Shown: positions 16,714 through 25,587 of the stretch, in pieces
Position numbering within the stretch: position 1 is the first letter of the stretch
How the letters are laid out: each line of letters starts with the position of its first letter
Origin: Thermodesulfobacteriota bacterium
GTDB taxonomy: Bacteria; Desulfobacterota; WTBG01; CAIYCZ01; CAIRTM01
Assembly (NCBI GenBank): GCA_028278025.1
Contig: JANQFE010000167.1
Span: forward strand, 1-57,623
Length of the DNA: 57,623 bases
Direction of reading: 5' to 3'
The notes under the pieces: model-generated
Database searches by the model: none
Told to the model about the DNA's origin: nothing
The model's input: the letters and a program-made list of their open reading frames with translations, nothing else
Translations under genes and position numbers: made by a program

Positions 16714-18480
16714 ATGAAGATTAGAAAGACACCAGTACAAACCTTCGGTAAAGGGTGGATTCTTAATATAAAGCATGCTCCTGATGGAAAGCAACTGGCA
16801 GTTGCTACCACAGTAGGGATATACTTTTATGATACAACTACCTTTGAAGAAACCATGTTTCTATCAGGCCACACTGATTATGTCTCTTCAATTGACTTCA
16901 GCCCTGATGGTACGCAGATGGTTTCGGGTTCTGATGACAAAACTATAAAGACGTGGAACCTGAAAACAGGCAAACAGATCATGGCCCTTAAGAGCCATTC
17001 TGATTGTGTTACGTCAGTCCGTTACAGTCGTGACGGCGCGCTGCTTGCTTCCGCATCTGATGACCATACCATTATAATCTGGAATGTGAAATCGGGCAAA
17101 AAAGTAATAACTCTGAAAGGCCATTCTGATTGTGTTACCACAGTACGGTTCAGCCCTGACGGCAGTTGGGTTGCTTCGGGTTCATATGACAACACCGTGA
17201 GACTCTGGAATGTCGGCACCGGCAAGACAATAAAAACCCTTACCGGACACACCCAGCCGATTAACTCAATCCATGTGAGCCCCGACAGCAGGCTGGTTGC
17301 TTCCGGTGCTGAGGATATGAACGTAAAAATATGGGATGTTGAAACAGGGCAGGAAGTTCGTAGCCTTGAAGGGCACCGTGACTTTATTACTACGGTGAGT
17401 TTTACCTCTGACGGCAGGCATGTGTTGTCAGGTTCTGAAGATGGGACCATGAAAATGTGGGATGTCGCTACCGGCAGGGAGGTCAGAACCTATACTGGTC
17501 ATACCAGCTTTATATGGTCTGTCAGCATAAGTCCCGATGATCGCTTTATTGTAACAGGATCACGGGATAACACGATCAGATTCTGGGAGGCATCTCAAAG
17601 GAAATCTATCCATACAATAGATGGCTTTACCCGGCCGGTATGGTCCGTTAAGGTTCATCCCAACAGTAAGTTTTTTGCTTCGGGTTCAAAAAATACAAAT
17701 ATCAATGTCTGGGATATGAAAAACGGTACTCTTGTAAAACGTCTGTTCGGGCATACTGATGATGTTAACGCCATTTGCTTTAGTCCTGACGGCAGTATAA
17801 TGGCCTCGGGATCTGATGACAATACCATAAAAATTTGGGATACTGAAACATGGGAAGAAACTGCTACATTGCTTGGGCATGATGACTATGTAGATTCTAT
17901 CAGTATTAGCCGTGACGGACACTATTTGGCCTCCGGTTCTGATGACAACACCATACGAATATGGGAGATAGCCAGCGGTTCAGAAAAAAAGACTCTTAAA
18001 GGACATAGCGGCTATGTGTGGACTGTTGCATTTTCACCGACATCTAATCTGCTTGCATCAGGTTCCTGGGATAATACCATAAAAATCTGGGATATAGACT
18101 CGGGGAAAGCGGTCAAAACCCTTCGGGGCCATAAGGGTTATGTATGGTCTTTGGCATATACTCCGGATGGGGAAAAGCTTGTTTCGGCATCTGATGATAA
18201 CACCATACGAATCTGGGATGTGGAAAAAGGTAAGATTCTGCAAACACTCCAGGACGGGAAAGAACCTGTGTGGTGTATTGCTCTTAACTCTAATGGACAT
18301 TATCTTGCTTCCGGCTGTGGGTCGAACTTCATCTGTATATGGAATATGAAAGATGGTACCTTGGTCAAAAAAGTATCAGCCCATACCAATATCATTGAAT
18401 CCGTAGAGTTTAGTTCTGATAACAATTTTTTGGTTGCAGGCTCAGATGACGGCACTTGTTCGTTGTGGTCGTTGAAGTAA
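16714..18480 (+). CDS. WD40-repeat protein of exactly fourteen 42-residue repeats
   Basis: The 588 residues divide into fourteen consecutive 42-residue WD40 repeats (14 x 42 = 588) with nothing else. Typical repeats carry GH near the start, SPDG in the turn, SGSDDNTIKIWD at the end of the blade and TGK/LKG linkers. Repeats 1, 8 and 13 are the most diverged. Fourteen repeats predict two seven-bladed beta-propellers. There is no signal peptide, membrane segment, kinase, protease or nucleotide-binding domain, so it is probably a cytoplasmic scaffold. AGGTG precedes the ATG. It is co-transcribed with the CoA-transferase and followed by a terminator. The partner is unknown; the tight coupling suggests, but does not show, a link with the transferase. 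Confidence 0.95.
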   Translation: MKIRKTPVQTFGKGWILNIKHAPDGKQLAVATTVGIYFYDTTTFEETMFLSGHTDYVSSIDFSPDGTQMVSGSDDKTIKTWNLKTGKQIMALKSHSDCVTSVRYSRDGALLASASDDHTIIIWNVKSGKKVITLKGHSDCVTTVRFSPDGSWVASGSYDNTVRLWNVGTGKTIKTLTGHTQPINSIHVSPDSRLVASGAEDMNVKIWDVETGQEVRSLEGHRDFITTVSFTSDGRHVLSGSEDGTMKMWDVATGREVRTYTGHTSFIWSVSISPDDRFIVTGSRDNTIRFWEASQRKSIHTIDGFTRPVWSVKVHPNSKFFASGSKNTNINVWDMKNGTLVKRLFGHTDDVNAICFSPDGSIMASGSDDNTIKIWDTETWEETATLLGHDDYVDSISISRDGHYLASGSDDNTIRIWEIASGSEKKTLKGHSGYVWTVAFSPTSNLLASGSWDNTIKIWDIDSGKAVKTLRGHKGYVWSLAYTPDGEKLVSASDDNTIRIWDVEKGKILQTLQDGKEPVWCIALNSNGHYLASGCGSNFICIWNMKDGTLVKKVSAHTNIIESVEFSSDNNFLVAGSDDGTCSLWSLK

Positions 18481-18511
18481 TTTGAAAAAAAACCGAATAT
18501 ATGTAAACATG

Positions 18512-18550
18512 AAGGCAGTCCCGAGAAACTTTGGGGCTGCCTTTTCAGTT
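18512..18550 (+). terminator. Intrinsic terminator after the WD40 gene
   Basis: AAGGCAGTCCC pairs with GGGGCTGCCTT around a 10-nt loop, with one G-U pair, and is followed by TTTTCAGTTTT. It lies 31 bp after the WD40 stop codon. Confidence 0.75.
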
Positions 18551-18621
18551 TTACATTACATACAAGTCTATGTGACCGGTTGCTTACAAAAACCGAAGCT
18601 CAAACGCTTAGACCTAACACT

Positions 18622-20091
18622 ATGAATTCTCTTGCCGTTATTCTTTTTTACGAAGATACCTTTCAAAACACAGACGTGCTTTCGATGTTTAGAGCCCATC
18701 CACTCTGTAAAAAAATCATTATTGTAGCCAAAAATCATGCATCACGGGATATGAGCTGTGTGGCCGGTGAGTTCCCCTTTGGCGGCCGGTGTGTATCTCA
18801 GGCGCTTGAGCTGGCCGGTGCCTGTGAATATGCGTTGATTCTTCCTGTCACCAGGGGGGTTGCTGTAACACCCGAGGATATAGAAACGCTATTAAAAACT
18901 GTGCCCTATGCTGACGCCGGGATGTATTATTCAGATTTCTATCGTGGCGGCAGAACCCCTGCACAGGTGATCCCGGTAGTTGATTATCAACTGGGGAGCT
19001 TGCGGGATGATTTTTTCTTCGGACCGCTACAACTATATTCATTGAGACATGTGCGATCTTGTTTTGCCGATTACGGCCCGCTGAGTGAAACCAAATGGGC
19101 AGGCCTGTATGAGTTGCGGCTCAAGGTTTCCCTGGCAGCAGACATTGCCCGCATCCCCCAGCCGGTCGGTTGTGTATCCGCCGACTATGCCGGCAAAACA
19201 GCACATTTCAGTTATGTCAGCCCTGATCAGCTGATCTATCAAAAAGAAATGGAGCAGGTAGCAAGTGCTCATCTCAGGAACATAGGTGCATATTGCTCCC
19301 ATGCGTTTAGGAAGATGTCTGCAGATTCAGGGGTATACCCGGTTGAAGCCAGTGTGGTAATCCCGGTTCGCAATCGTGAAAAAACAATTGCGGCTGCAAT
19401 TACAAGCGCGTTACATCAAAAAACCGATTTCACCTTTAATGTTATTGTTGTACAGAACCATTCAACAGATTTGACCGGCGAAGAGATAGATAGAATTGTC
19501 AAGCAGGATTCGCGAGTTATACATATTATTCCTGATAGCAGGAACCTTGGTATCGGGGGGTGCTGGAACGAGGCAGTACAGTCACCGCTGTGCGGGCGGT
19601 ATGTCTGCCAGCTCGACTCAGACGACCTGTATGCAAACAATGATTCACTTGCAACGATGATTGGAGCCCTCCAGCACGGTAAGTACGGTATGATGGTTGG
19701 CACCTACAAGGTTGTGAATTTTGATCTTGAAGAAATACCCCCGGGTGTGGTTGAGCACAGGGAATGGAGTGACGAAAACGGTAGAAACAATCTTCTCAGG
19801 GTCCAGGGTATTGGAGCTCCCCGGGCCTTCCCCACTATTATGCTCAGGCAATTCCCGTTCCCCAATGTGAGTTATGGTGAGGACTATGCCGTAGCGCTGA
19901 GAATTTCACGCGATTTTCAGGTCGGACGCATTTTTACACCGTTATACCTCTGCCGCCGCTGGGAAGAAAACACGGATGTCAATCTTTCACCACTGGAAGA
20001 GACCCGGCTTGCTTTTCTAAAGGATAGAATGAGAACCCTGGAAATATTAGAGCGCCAGAAATGCAATAACGTTCCAGGAACGTGTAGGTAA
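18622..20091 (+). CDS. Two-part glycosyltransferase, C-terminal GT2 domain
   Basis: A 489-residue protein. The C-terminal part from about residue 243 is a GT-A fold family 2 glycosyltransferase: VVIPVRNREKTI, the nucleotide-binding phrase NHSTD, and the metal-binding LDSDD at about 330-334. The N-terminal 240 residues start with a similar alpha/beta pattern (SLAVILFYEDTF) and look like a diverged second GT-A-like domain without an obvious DxD. A TTG 42 bp upstream opens the frame, but the internal ATG gives the clean fold start. The stop is followed 2 bp later by the DUF4922 gene. Substrates are unknown; with the DUF4922 (sugar-nucleotide-like) and SpoIID neighbours it suggests an unassigned glycan pathway. 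Confidence 0.8.
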   Translation: MNSLAVILFYEDTFQNTDVLSMFRAHPLCKKIIIVAKNHASRDMSCVAGEFPFGGRCVSQALELAGACEYALILPVTRGVAVTPEDIETLLKTVPYADAGMYYSDFYRGGRTPAQVIPVVDYQLGSLRDDFFFGPLQLYSLRHVRSCFADYGPLSETKWAGLYELRLKVSLAADIARIPQPVGCVSADYAGKTAHFSYVSPDQLIYQKEMEQVASAHLRNIGAYCSHAFRKMSADSGVYPVEASVVIPVRNREKTIAAAITSALHQKTDFTFNVIVVQNHSTDLTGEEIDRIVKQDSRVIHIIPDSRNLGIGGCWNEAVQSPLCGRYVCQLDSDDLYANNDSLATMIGALQHGKYGMMVGTYKVVNFDLEEIPPGVVEHREWSDENGRNNLLRVQGIGAPRAFPTIMLRQFPFPNVSYGEDYAVALRISRDFQVGRIFTPLYLCRRWEENTDVNLSPLEETRLAFLKDRMRTLEILERQKCNNVPGTCR

Positions 20092-20093
20092 CT

Positions 20094-21113
20094 ATGGAAA
20101 AAACACATTTTGCTCATATCATTACTGATGATGAACTGCGGCCCTTTTTTCGAGGGAAAAGCCGGGAAAATTTTATGGACAGGTTATCTGCATTTATCGA
20201 ACAGCAGTCTGCTACCTGGCCGATGCTGAGAAAGACGCGCGAGGGGCTGAAAGATGTTATTACTAAAGAGATTTTTTTAAAAAATTTTGAAGTAATCGCT
20301 CAGAACAACCCTCACAGAATACGCAGCTCATCTTCCAAGGTTGATGAAGCATCGATTAAAAAACGGCCCTGTTTTCTCTGTCCGGAAAATCTCTACCCGG
20401 AGCAAAAAGGTCTGCCGTATGCAGATGACTGGCACGTTCTTAACAATCCTTTTCCGATTTTTGTTAATCATCTGGTTGTCAACTACAATAGTCATGCCGT
20501 GCAGCGTCTGGATACAGCCCTTGACGCTATGATAGCATTTGTCAAAGACCTCAACTTTTCCTACTGTGCATTTTATAACGGTCCGGCCTGCGGGGCTTCG
20601 GCTCCGGACCATCTGCATTTCCAAGCTTGTCCCAGGGGGGGACTCCCCCTCACCGATCAAATAATAAGGCTCAGCCATGCAACTCCAAACGGGCTTGTAT
20701 CGGTTGCGCACGATCATGCAGAAGGCACCTGTTATCGCGGTACGGTTGATAACAGGGGACTGTTTTTTTGTATGAGCAGTGATGCCGACTTTATAAAAAC
20801 CAGGCTGCACAATGCTATCGCATTTCTGAAACAGAGATTGTCTGATGTAGAAGAGCCTATGGTCAATATGATTATTGCAGGCATAGATACTCGGTATTGC
20901 GGCATTTTGCTGCCAAGAAAGCAGCACAGGCCGGAATGTTTTTACGGGGATGATAATACCAGAGTGCTTGTAAGTCCCGGGGCTGTTGATGTTGGCGGCC
21001 TTGTCATTCTGCCCCGGTATGAAGATTTTAAAAAAATGAACCGTGAAATGCTACTCGGCATGTTTTCTGAAGTGTGTTGTGATGCAACTGTTTTTGATGG
21101 ACTGGAGCTGTAG
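20094..21113 (+). CDS. DUF4922 / HIT-superfamily nucleotidyltransferase-like protein
   Basis: A 339-residue protein of the HIT-like superfamily, related to GalT and Ap4A phosphorylase. A zinc-type CFLC pair is at C93/C96, and the signature GASAPDHLHFQA places the HxH at H173 and H175, as in DUF4922 proteins. The reaction is unproven for the family; nucleotide phosphorylase or uridylyltransferase chemistry is expected. Its ATG lies 2 bp after the glycosyltransferase stop, so translation is coupled. A 14-bp tandem duplication follows before the SpoIID gene. No signal peptide is present, so it is cytoplasmic. Confidence 0.75.
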   Translation: MEKTHFAHIITDDELRPFFRGKSRENFMDRLSAFIEQQSATWPMLRKTREGLKDVITKEIFLKNFEVIAQNNPHRIRSSSSKVDEASIKKRPCFLCPENLYPEQKGLPYADDWHVLNNPFPIFVNHLVVNYNSHAVQRLDTALDAMIAFVKDLNFSYCAFYNGPACGASAPDHLHFQACPRGGLPLTDQIIRLSHATPNGLVSVAHDHAEGTCYRGTVDNRGLFFCMSSDADFIKTRLHNAIAFLKQRLSDVEEPMVNMIIAGIDTRYCGILLPRKQHRPECFYGDDNTRVLVSPGAVDVGGLVILPRYEDFKKMNREMLLGMFSEVCCDATVFDGLEL

Positions 21114-21126
21114 TGTTCCGGGGAGT

Positions 21127-21154
21127 GAGTAACGAGGGATGAGTAACGAGGGAT
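21127..21154 (+). repeat. 14-bp tandem duplication at the SpoIID start site
   Basis: GAGTAACGAGGGAT occurs twice in a row (21127-21140 and 21141-21154). The second copy supplies both the Shine-Dalgarno-like GAGGG and the first bases of the ATG of the next gene. The first copy has its own GAGGG-ATG in another frame. Copy-number change here would alter translation initiation. Confidence 0.7.
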
Positions 21155-22475
21155 GCGTGAGCCCATAATTTCAGTCGGCCTCAAAGAAACCATTGATCGA
21201 GCTGTTTTCGAGATCAATGGCGAATACATGCTTAATGAAAAGCCGGTATCGCCCGGACGCTATGAATGCAGGCCGGCTGCAGACGATGTTGTTCTTATCA
21301 ATGATCAGGGCCACACCGTAGCCCAATCAAAAAGACTGCACTTGTGTGCAGAGTCTGTGCGGACCTGTTCATTTTGTATCGAAGATGTAACAATCGGCAA
21401 AGACTTTCACTGGCAGCGCCTGCAAACCCAGCAATTCAGCGGTGACCTGATTCTGACTACTAGTGACACAACCACCATACAGGTTGTCAACGAAATCCCC
21501 CTTGAAATGTATCTTGAGGCGGTTATTTGTTCTGAGATGAACCCTGAGGCGCCTTTTGAATTTTTAAAAGCGCATTGTGTCTGTTCACGCAGCTGGCTTC
21601 TGGCGCAGCTGCGGAGAAAAAGTTCAAAGCATGGGTACCGGAATGCATCTGAACCAGCTTTATGGACTGATGCTGCAGCGCACACCCATTTTGATGTTTG
21701 TGCTGATGATCACTGCCAGCGGTATCACGGCAGAGGAAGTATTAACGAAGCGGCCCAAAAAGCGCTGATAGAAACCAAGGGAGAAGTACTTGTGTTTGAA
21801 GACGTGATCTGTGATACACGGTTTTCAAAATGCTGTGGCGGAATCACAGAAAAATTTTCTACCGCCTGGCAGAACCATGATGTGCCGTATTTGGCCCCGG
21901 TTGCAGACTGTCAGGATGACACTCCGGAATTTGATCCCCCAGTTTCTACAGAAAAGAATGCGCAGCGATTTATCGGTTCCTCCCCTGATGTTTATTGTAA
22001 TGTGACGGATAAAGACCTGCTCCGGGTGATCCTGCCCGATTTTGATTATGAGACCCGTGATTTTTTTCGCTGGCAGGTAAACCTGACGCAGGAAGAGCTT
22101 GCCCGCATGCTTTTGCAAAAAACCGGGGTGGATTTTGGAATTATATTAGATGTTGTTCCAATTTCCCGAGGAGCATCAGGAAGAATTTCTCAGCTGAAAA
22201 TTGCAGGACATAAACAGGAAAAAATTTTTGGCAAGGAACTTGAGGTACGCCGAATTCTTTCTCCAACGCATCTGTACAGCTCTGCATTTTTTGTTGAGCC
22301 TTATGGAGGGCCCGGCACTGCCCCTAAGGGATTCCTGCTTAGGGGGGCGGGCTGGGGGCATGGAGTCGGCCTGTGCCAGATAGGTGCAGCAGCTATGGCT
22401 ATCCGGGGACGTACGTATAAACAAATCCTTTCCCATTATTTTAGGGGAGCATCCCTAAAGATTTTGAGCTATTAA
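21153..22475 (+). CDS. SpoIID/LytB-domain protein
   Basis: A 440-residue protein with the SpoIID domain, whose relatives are peptidoglycan lytic enzymes cleaving denuded glycan or amidase enhancers. It shows PLEMYLEAVICSEMNPEAP near 117-135, HCVCSRSW where the family has the AAR(T/S)Y motif, a cysteine-bearing CCGG where sporulation proteins have the TGG region, and the signature GWGHGVGLCQIGAAAMA near the C terminus. No signal peptide or membrane segment is visible in the N terminus (MREPIISVGLKE), which is odd for a wall-active enzyme. The start could lie further upstream, or export could differ. The stop codon overlaps that of convergent mqnC. It is the third gene of the glycosyltransferase cluster. 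Confidence 0.8.
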   Translation: MREPIISVGLKETIDRAVFEINGEYMLNEKPVSPGRYECRPAADDVVLINDQGHTVAQSKRLHLCAESVRTCSFCIEDVTIGKDFHWQRLQTQQFSGDLILTTSDTTTIQVVNEIPLEMYLEAVICSEMNPEAPFEFLKAHCVCSRSWLLAQLRRKSSKHGYRNASEPALWTDAAAHTHFDVCADDHCQRYHGRGSINEAAQKALIETKGEVLVFEDVICDTRFSKCCGGITEKFSTAWQNHDVPYLAPVADCQDDTPEFDPPVSTEKNAQRFIGSSPDVYCNVTDKDLLRVILPDFDYETRDFFRWQVNLTQEELARMLLQKTGVDFGIILDVVPISRGASGRISQLKIAGHKQEKIFGKELEVRRILSPTHLYSSAFFVEPYGGPGTAPKGFLLRGAGWGHGVGLCQIGAAAMAIRGRTYKQILSHYFRGASLKILSY

Positions 22476-23542
22476 TGCTGATAGGTTTTTATTTCAGTAT
22501 ATTCTGTGTTTCTTTGCACGGGAATTTTTCCGGAGCGGCGGATCAGTGCTACCATTTCTTTTTCAGTAATATTGTTTGAAGCCCCGGCTGCCCGGACAAC
22601 ATTCTCCTCGAGCATTATGCTGCCCAGATCATTTGCACCGAAAAAAAGAGTCATTTGTCCTATGTCTTGCCCTTGAGTAACCCATGAGCCTTGAATGTTT
22701 ACTATGTTGTCAAGGAAAATGCGTGTAACTGCCAGCGTTCTTAAATAATCTATTGAAGACGTTTCTTCCCCACCCAGTTCGGTATTGCCGGTGGTGAATG
22801 TCCAGGGAATAAATGCCCTGAAACCTTTTGTGCGGTCCTGCAGATTGCGGATTTTTTGTAAATGCTCTATACGCTCATTGAGCTTTTCGACACGGCCCAG
22901 CATCATAGTAGCAGTTGTGTGTAATCCTACTCGATGGGCTGTCTCCATTACCTCCAGCCATTGCTGTGAGGTAACCTTGTGGGGACTTACTATTTGGCGA
23001 ACCCTGTCGGCAAGTATCTCTGCTCCACCGCCGGGGAGGCTGTCAAGCCCGGCATCTTTTAGGCGCTGCAACACCCGCTCTATGGTAAGTCCTGAGAGTT
23101 TGGAGAGGTGAAAAATCTCAGGGGCAGAAAATGAATGGATAAAGACTGTAAAACGTGACTTTATATCTTTAACGATACGCTCAAAGTAATCTATGTGCAG
23201 TTTCGGATGGAGGCCTCCTTGCAGCATGATCTGGGTAGCGCCAAGGCTGACCGCTTCGGAAACCTTCTGGAGGATTTCATCACCAGTTAAAAGATAAGCA
23301 TCAACAGCAGCTACGTCTCGGTAAAAAGCACAAAACCGGCATTTGCTCACGCAAATGTTTGTATAATTGATATTCCGGTCAATAAGAAATGTTGCTTTGT
23401 CGGGAGGGTGAAACCTCTGCGTACACATTTCGGCATATTGCCCGAGGGTCAACATGTCGGCCTCGGTTAGCAGCAGCAGGGCCTCTTCGGTTGTGATACG
23501 TATACGTGCGTCAATTTTCTTATAAATTTCAGGTAAATTCAT
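22472..23542 (-). CDS. mqnC: Cyclic dehypoxanthine futalosine synthase MqnC
   Basis: Radical SAM enzyme of the futalosine menaquinone pathway that cyclises dehypoxanthine futalosine. The 356-residue protein has the iron-sulfur motif C64, C68, C71 (CVSKCRFC) followed by AFYRD, the LPGGGAEIL phrase shared by MqnC and MqnE, and the MqnC-type FIPWTF stretch that separates it from MqnE (FIPL.FHP). It lies 64 bp after mqnA on the same strand. It ends on a stop codon that overlaps the stop of the convergent SpoIID gene. Confidence 0.92.
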   Translation of the reverse strand: MNLPEIYKKIDARIRITTEEALLLLTEADMLTLGQYAEMCTQRFHPPDKATFLIDRNINYTNICVSKCRFCAFYRDVAAVDAYLLTGDEILQKVSEAVSLGATQIMLQGGLHPKLHIDYFERIVKDIKSRFTVFIHSFSAPEIFHLSKLSGLTIERVLQRLKDAGLDSLPGGGAEILADRVRQIVSPHKVTSQQWLEVMETAHRVGLHTTATMMLGRVEKLNERIEHLQKIRNLQDRTKGFRAFIPWTFTTGNTELGGEETSSIDYLRTLAVTRIFLDNIVNIQGSWVTQGQDIGQMTLFFGANDLGSIMLEENVVRAAGASNNITEKEMVALIRRSGKIPVQRNTEYTEIKTYQH

Positions 23543-23606
23543 ATATGCTTAAACTAATAAAATAAATGTTGAAGCTATACTATGAGCTGTCGACCACTGA
23601 CATTTT

Positions 23607-24434
23607 TTATGTAATTTTCACAAATGTTAAAGGGGGTATCCGTTTTATGGCCCTTATCTTTTTGGCTTTCTTTAAATATGTTGTAAGGCCATGCTGATAC
23701 TCCTCACTGAATTCAAACTTAAGGGTGTGAAAGTAATCCATTAAAAACTTTTTTGAAAAATTTTCCCAGCGGGCAATCTCTGCTATAATCGCATCAAGGT
23801 GTGCCACACTCATGTCAAGTGAACGTTCAAAGGCATGAAATACTCTGGAAACGATCCGGGGATGCCTTTCAGCATATGCTTTTCTAACTGTCCAGACGGC
23901 ATACACCATTTTGCTGCCGGTAAGTTGCTGCCACTCTTCTCCAAGATCATAAACATGTACATGCCCGGGCTTTGCAAAGACTCTGAGAGCATCATCCCCA
24001 ATCAGCAGGGCTGCATCTGCTTCGCGAAACATCTCCGGCAAATCGGGAGGACATTCGAAGTATGAGGGTTTAACATTATATTTTTCTTCCAGAATGATTT
24101 TGGCAAGTACTTGTGATGTAGCAGAAGTGTTGGTGAGTGCAATTGCTTTGCTGTTTAATTTTTGTATGGGAACCTTACTCACCAGCAGAATGCTCATAAC
24201 CCTGCCATCAGAGCTGACGGTCAGTTTGGGCAGCAATAGCAGCTCATCTGCATGGCGGGCATATTCTATGGCAGGCACGGGACTGATATCGAGGCTTCCG
24301 TTGAGAAGTCTCCTGCAAAGCTCGGTTGGTGTGCCTTTGCACAGATCAATGTTAAATACGGCTCCGCTTTTCACCAGCATGTGATAAAGCGGCAGACAGT
24401 TAAGAAATTGTATATGTCCAACTCGCGGGCGCAT
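23607..24434 (-). CDS. mqnA: Chorismate dehydratase MqnA
   Basis: First committed enzyme of the futalosine route; dehydrates chorismate to 3-enolpyruvoyl-benzoate. The 275-residue protein has a periplasmic-binding-protein-like fold without a signal peptide. It shows the family's N-terminal GHIQFLNCLPLYH, the LLNGSLDISPVPAIEYA phrase and the TNTSATSQVL and LLIGDDAL segments lining the cleft. Length matches the family. It sits between mqnE and mqnC in one operon. mqnB and mqnD are not in the window. Confidence 0.92.
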   Translation of the reverse strand: MRPRVGHIQFLNCLPLYHMLVKSGAVFNIDLCKGTPTELCRRLLNGSLDISPVPAIEYARHADELLLLPKLTVSSDGRVMSILLVSKVPIQKLNSKAIALTNTSATSQVLAKIILEEKYNVKPSYFECPPDLPEMFREADAALLIGDDALRVFAKPGHVHVYDLGEEWQQLTGSKMVYAVWTVRKAYAERHPRIVSRVFHAFERSLDMSVAHLDAIIAEIARWENFSKKFLMDYFHTLKFEFSEEYQHGLTTYLKKAKKIRAIKRIPPLTFVKIT

Positions 24435-24504
24435 AGTCTAGTAATTAGTGATTCGTAATGAGGAATAATTTATTAATCCTTTGAACTTTAGCTTTTCACC
24501 GCGT

Positions 24505-25587
24505 TTAATACCTTTCCATGACATTATAAAGCGTGTCGCGCTGAACAGGAAGCATGTCAGCCTGCTTAATCAAGGATATTAATACATTTTTTGTAATCCC
24601 TACAGCAGTTTCAGCCCCGGCCGCATGGGTTATTTTTTCCTCGGTAACCGTTCCGTCGATATCGTCTGCCCCAAAAAAAAGGGCAAGCTGGGCAGCCTGC
24701 ATGCCTGTCATTACCCAGTATGCCTTAATATGGTCTATGTTATCAAGCATCAAGCGGGCTACACTGAACATTTTTAGTATCTCACAAGCTGTGGGCTTAG
24801 TGCAGGAGGTCATCATTGTATGTGTCGGATGAAAAGGCAGAGGGATGAACGCCTGAAACCCGCCGGTTTCGTCCTGAAGCCGGCGGATAAGCAGAATGTG
24901 GTCAATTATTTCTTCTGCAGTTTCTATGTGGCCAAACAGTAACGTTGCATTAGATTTTAGCCCAAGCATGTGAGCCGTCTGCATAATATCAAGCCACTCA
25001 TGGGAAGATGCTTTATAAGGGCATAGTTTTTGTCTGATCCTTTCGCTTAACACTTCGGCTCCTCCGCCCGGCAATGAGTCGAGCCCGACGGCCTGCAGTT
25101 GCCTGAGTACTTCCGCAACGGTTAAACCCGAGATGTCGGAAAAATACTTGAGCTCTACCGGTGTAAAGGCCTTGAGATGAATAGAGGGGAATTCCTGTTT
25201 AAGCGTTTTTACAACATCAACATAGTAGCCAAAAGGCTTGTCAGGGTGAAGCCCGCTTACCATGTGTATTTCTGTGATTCCCGCAGGAAGTGCCGCCTGA
25301 ACCCTCTCCAGGGTATCGTGTATAGTCATATGGTATGCATTAGGATCATCCGTATCACGGCTAAAAGCACAGAAAGCACATCTGGATACACATATATTGG
25401 TAAGGTTTACGTGACAGTTCACATTAAAAAAAACCTGATCGGCAGTCTTTTTCTTCTTTTCGGTAAGGGCAAGCTTGCCCATTGCAAGAATATCAAAAGA
25501 GTCGAGAAGTCTCAGTCCATCCTGTTTTGACAGACGTTGCCCTTTTTTTAGCTTGATGGAAATGTCTTGTAGTTTTTTTAAGATCAT
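24505..25587 (-). CDS. mqnE: Aminodeoxyfutalosine synthase MqnE
   Basis: Radical SAM enzyme that joins the MqnA product with the adenosyl group to give aminodeoxyfutalosine. The CxxxCxxC motif is CVSRCAFC, followed by AFSRD; LPGGGAEVL and the MqnE-type FIPLPFHP are present. The open frame starts at a TTG, but I choose the ATG four codons later (360 residues); neither has a clear Shine-Dalgarno. It is the first gene of mqnE-mqnA-mqnC, with 70 bp to mqnA. The long AT-rich region upstream should hold the promoter. Confidence 0.9.
   Translation of the reverse strand: MILKKLQDISIKLKKGQRLSKQDGLRLLDSFDILAMGKLALTEKKKKTADQVFFNVNCHVNLTNICVSRCAFCAFSRDTDDPNAYHMTIHDTLERVQAALPAGITEIHMVSGLHPDKPFGYYVDVVKTLKQEFPSIHLKAFTPVELKYFSDISGLTVAEVLRQLQAVGLDSLPGGGAEVLSERIRQKLCPYKASSHEWLDIMQTAHMLGLKSNATLLFGHIETAEEIIDHILLIRRLQDETGGFQAFIPLPFHPTHTMMTSCTKPTACEILKMFSVARLMLDNIDHIKAYWVMTGMQAAQLALFFGADDIDGTVTEEKITHAAGAETAVGITKNVLISLIKQADMLPVQRDTLYNVMERY

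Noticed and set aside
16840..18470. Repeated DNA with a regular 126-bp period, as in a CRISPR or satellite array
   Set aside because: The period equals the 42-codon WD40 unit of one intact coding sequence, and the copies have diverged as protein repeats do.
22439..22460. Hairpin TTTAGGG/CCCTAAA at the end of the SpoIID gene as a bidirectional terminator
   Set aside because: It lies inside coding sequence, the arms are short and the T-run is poor.
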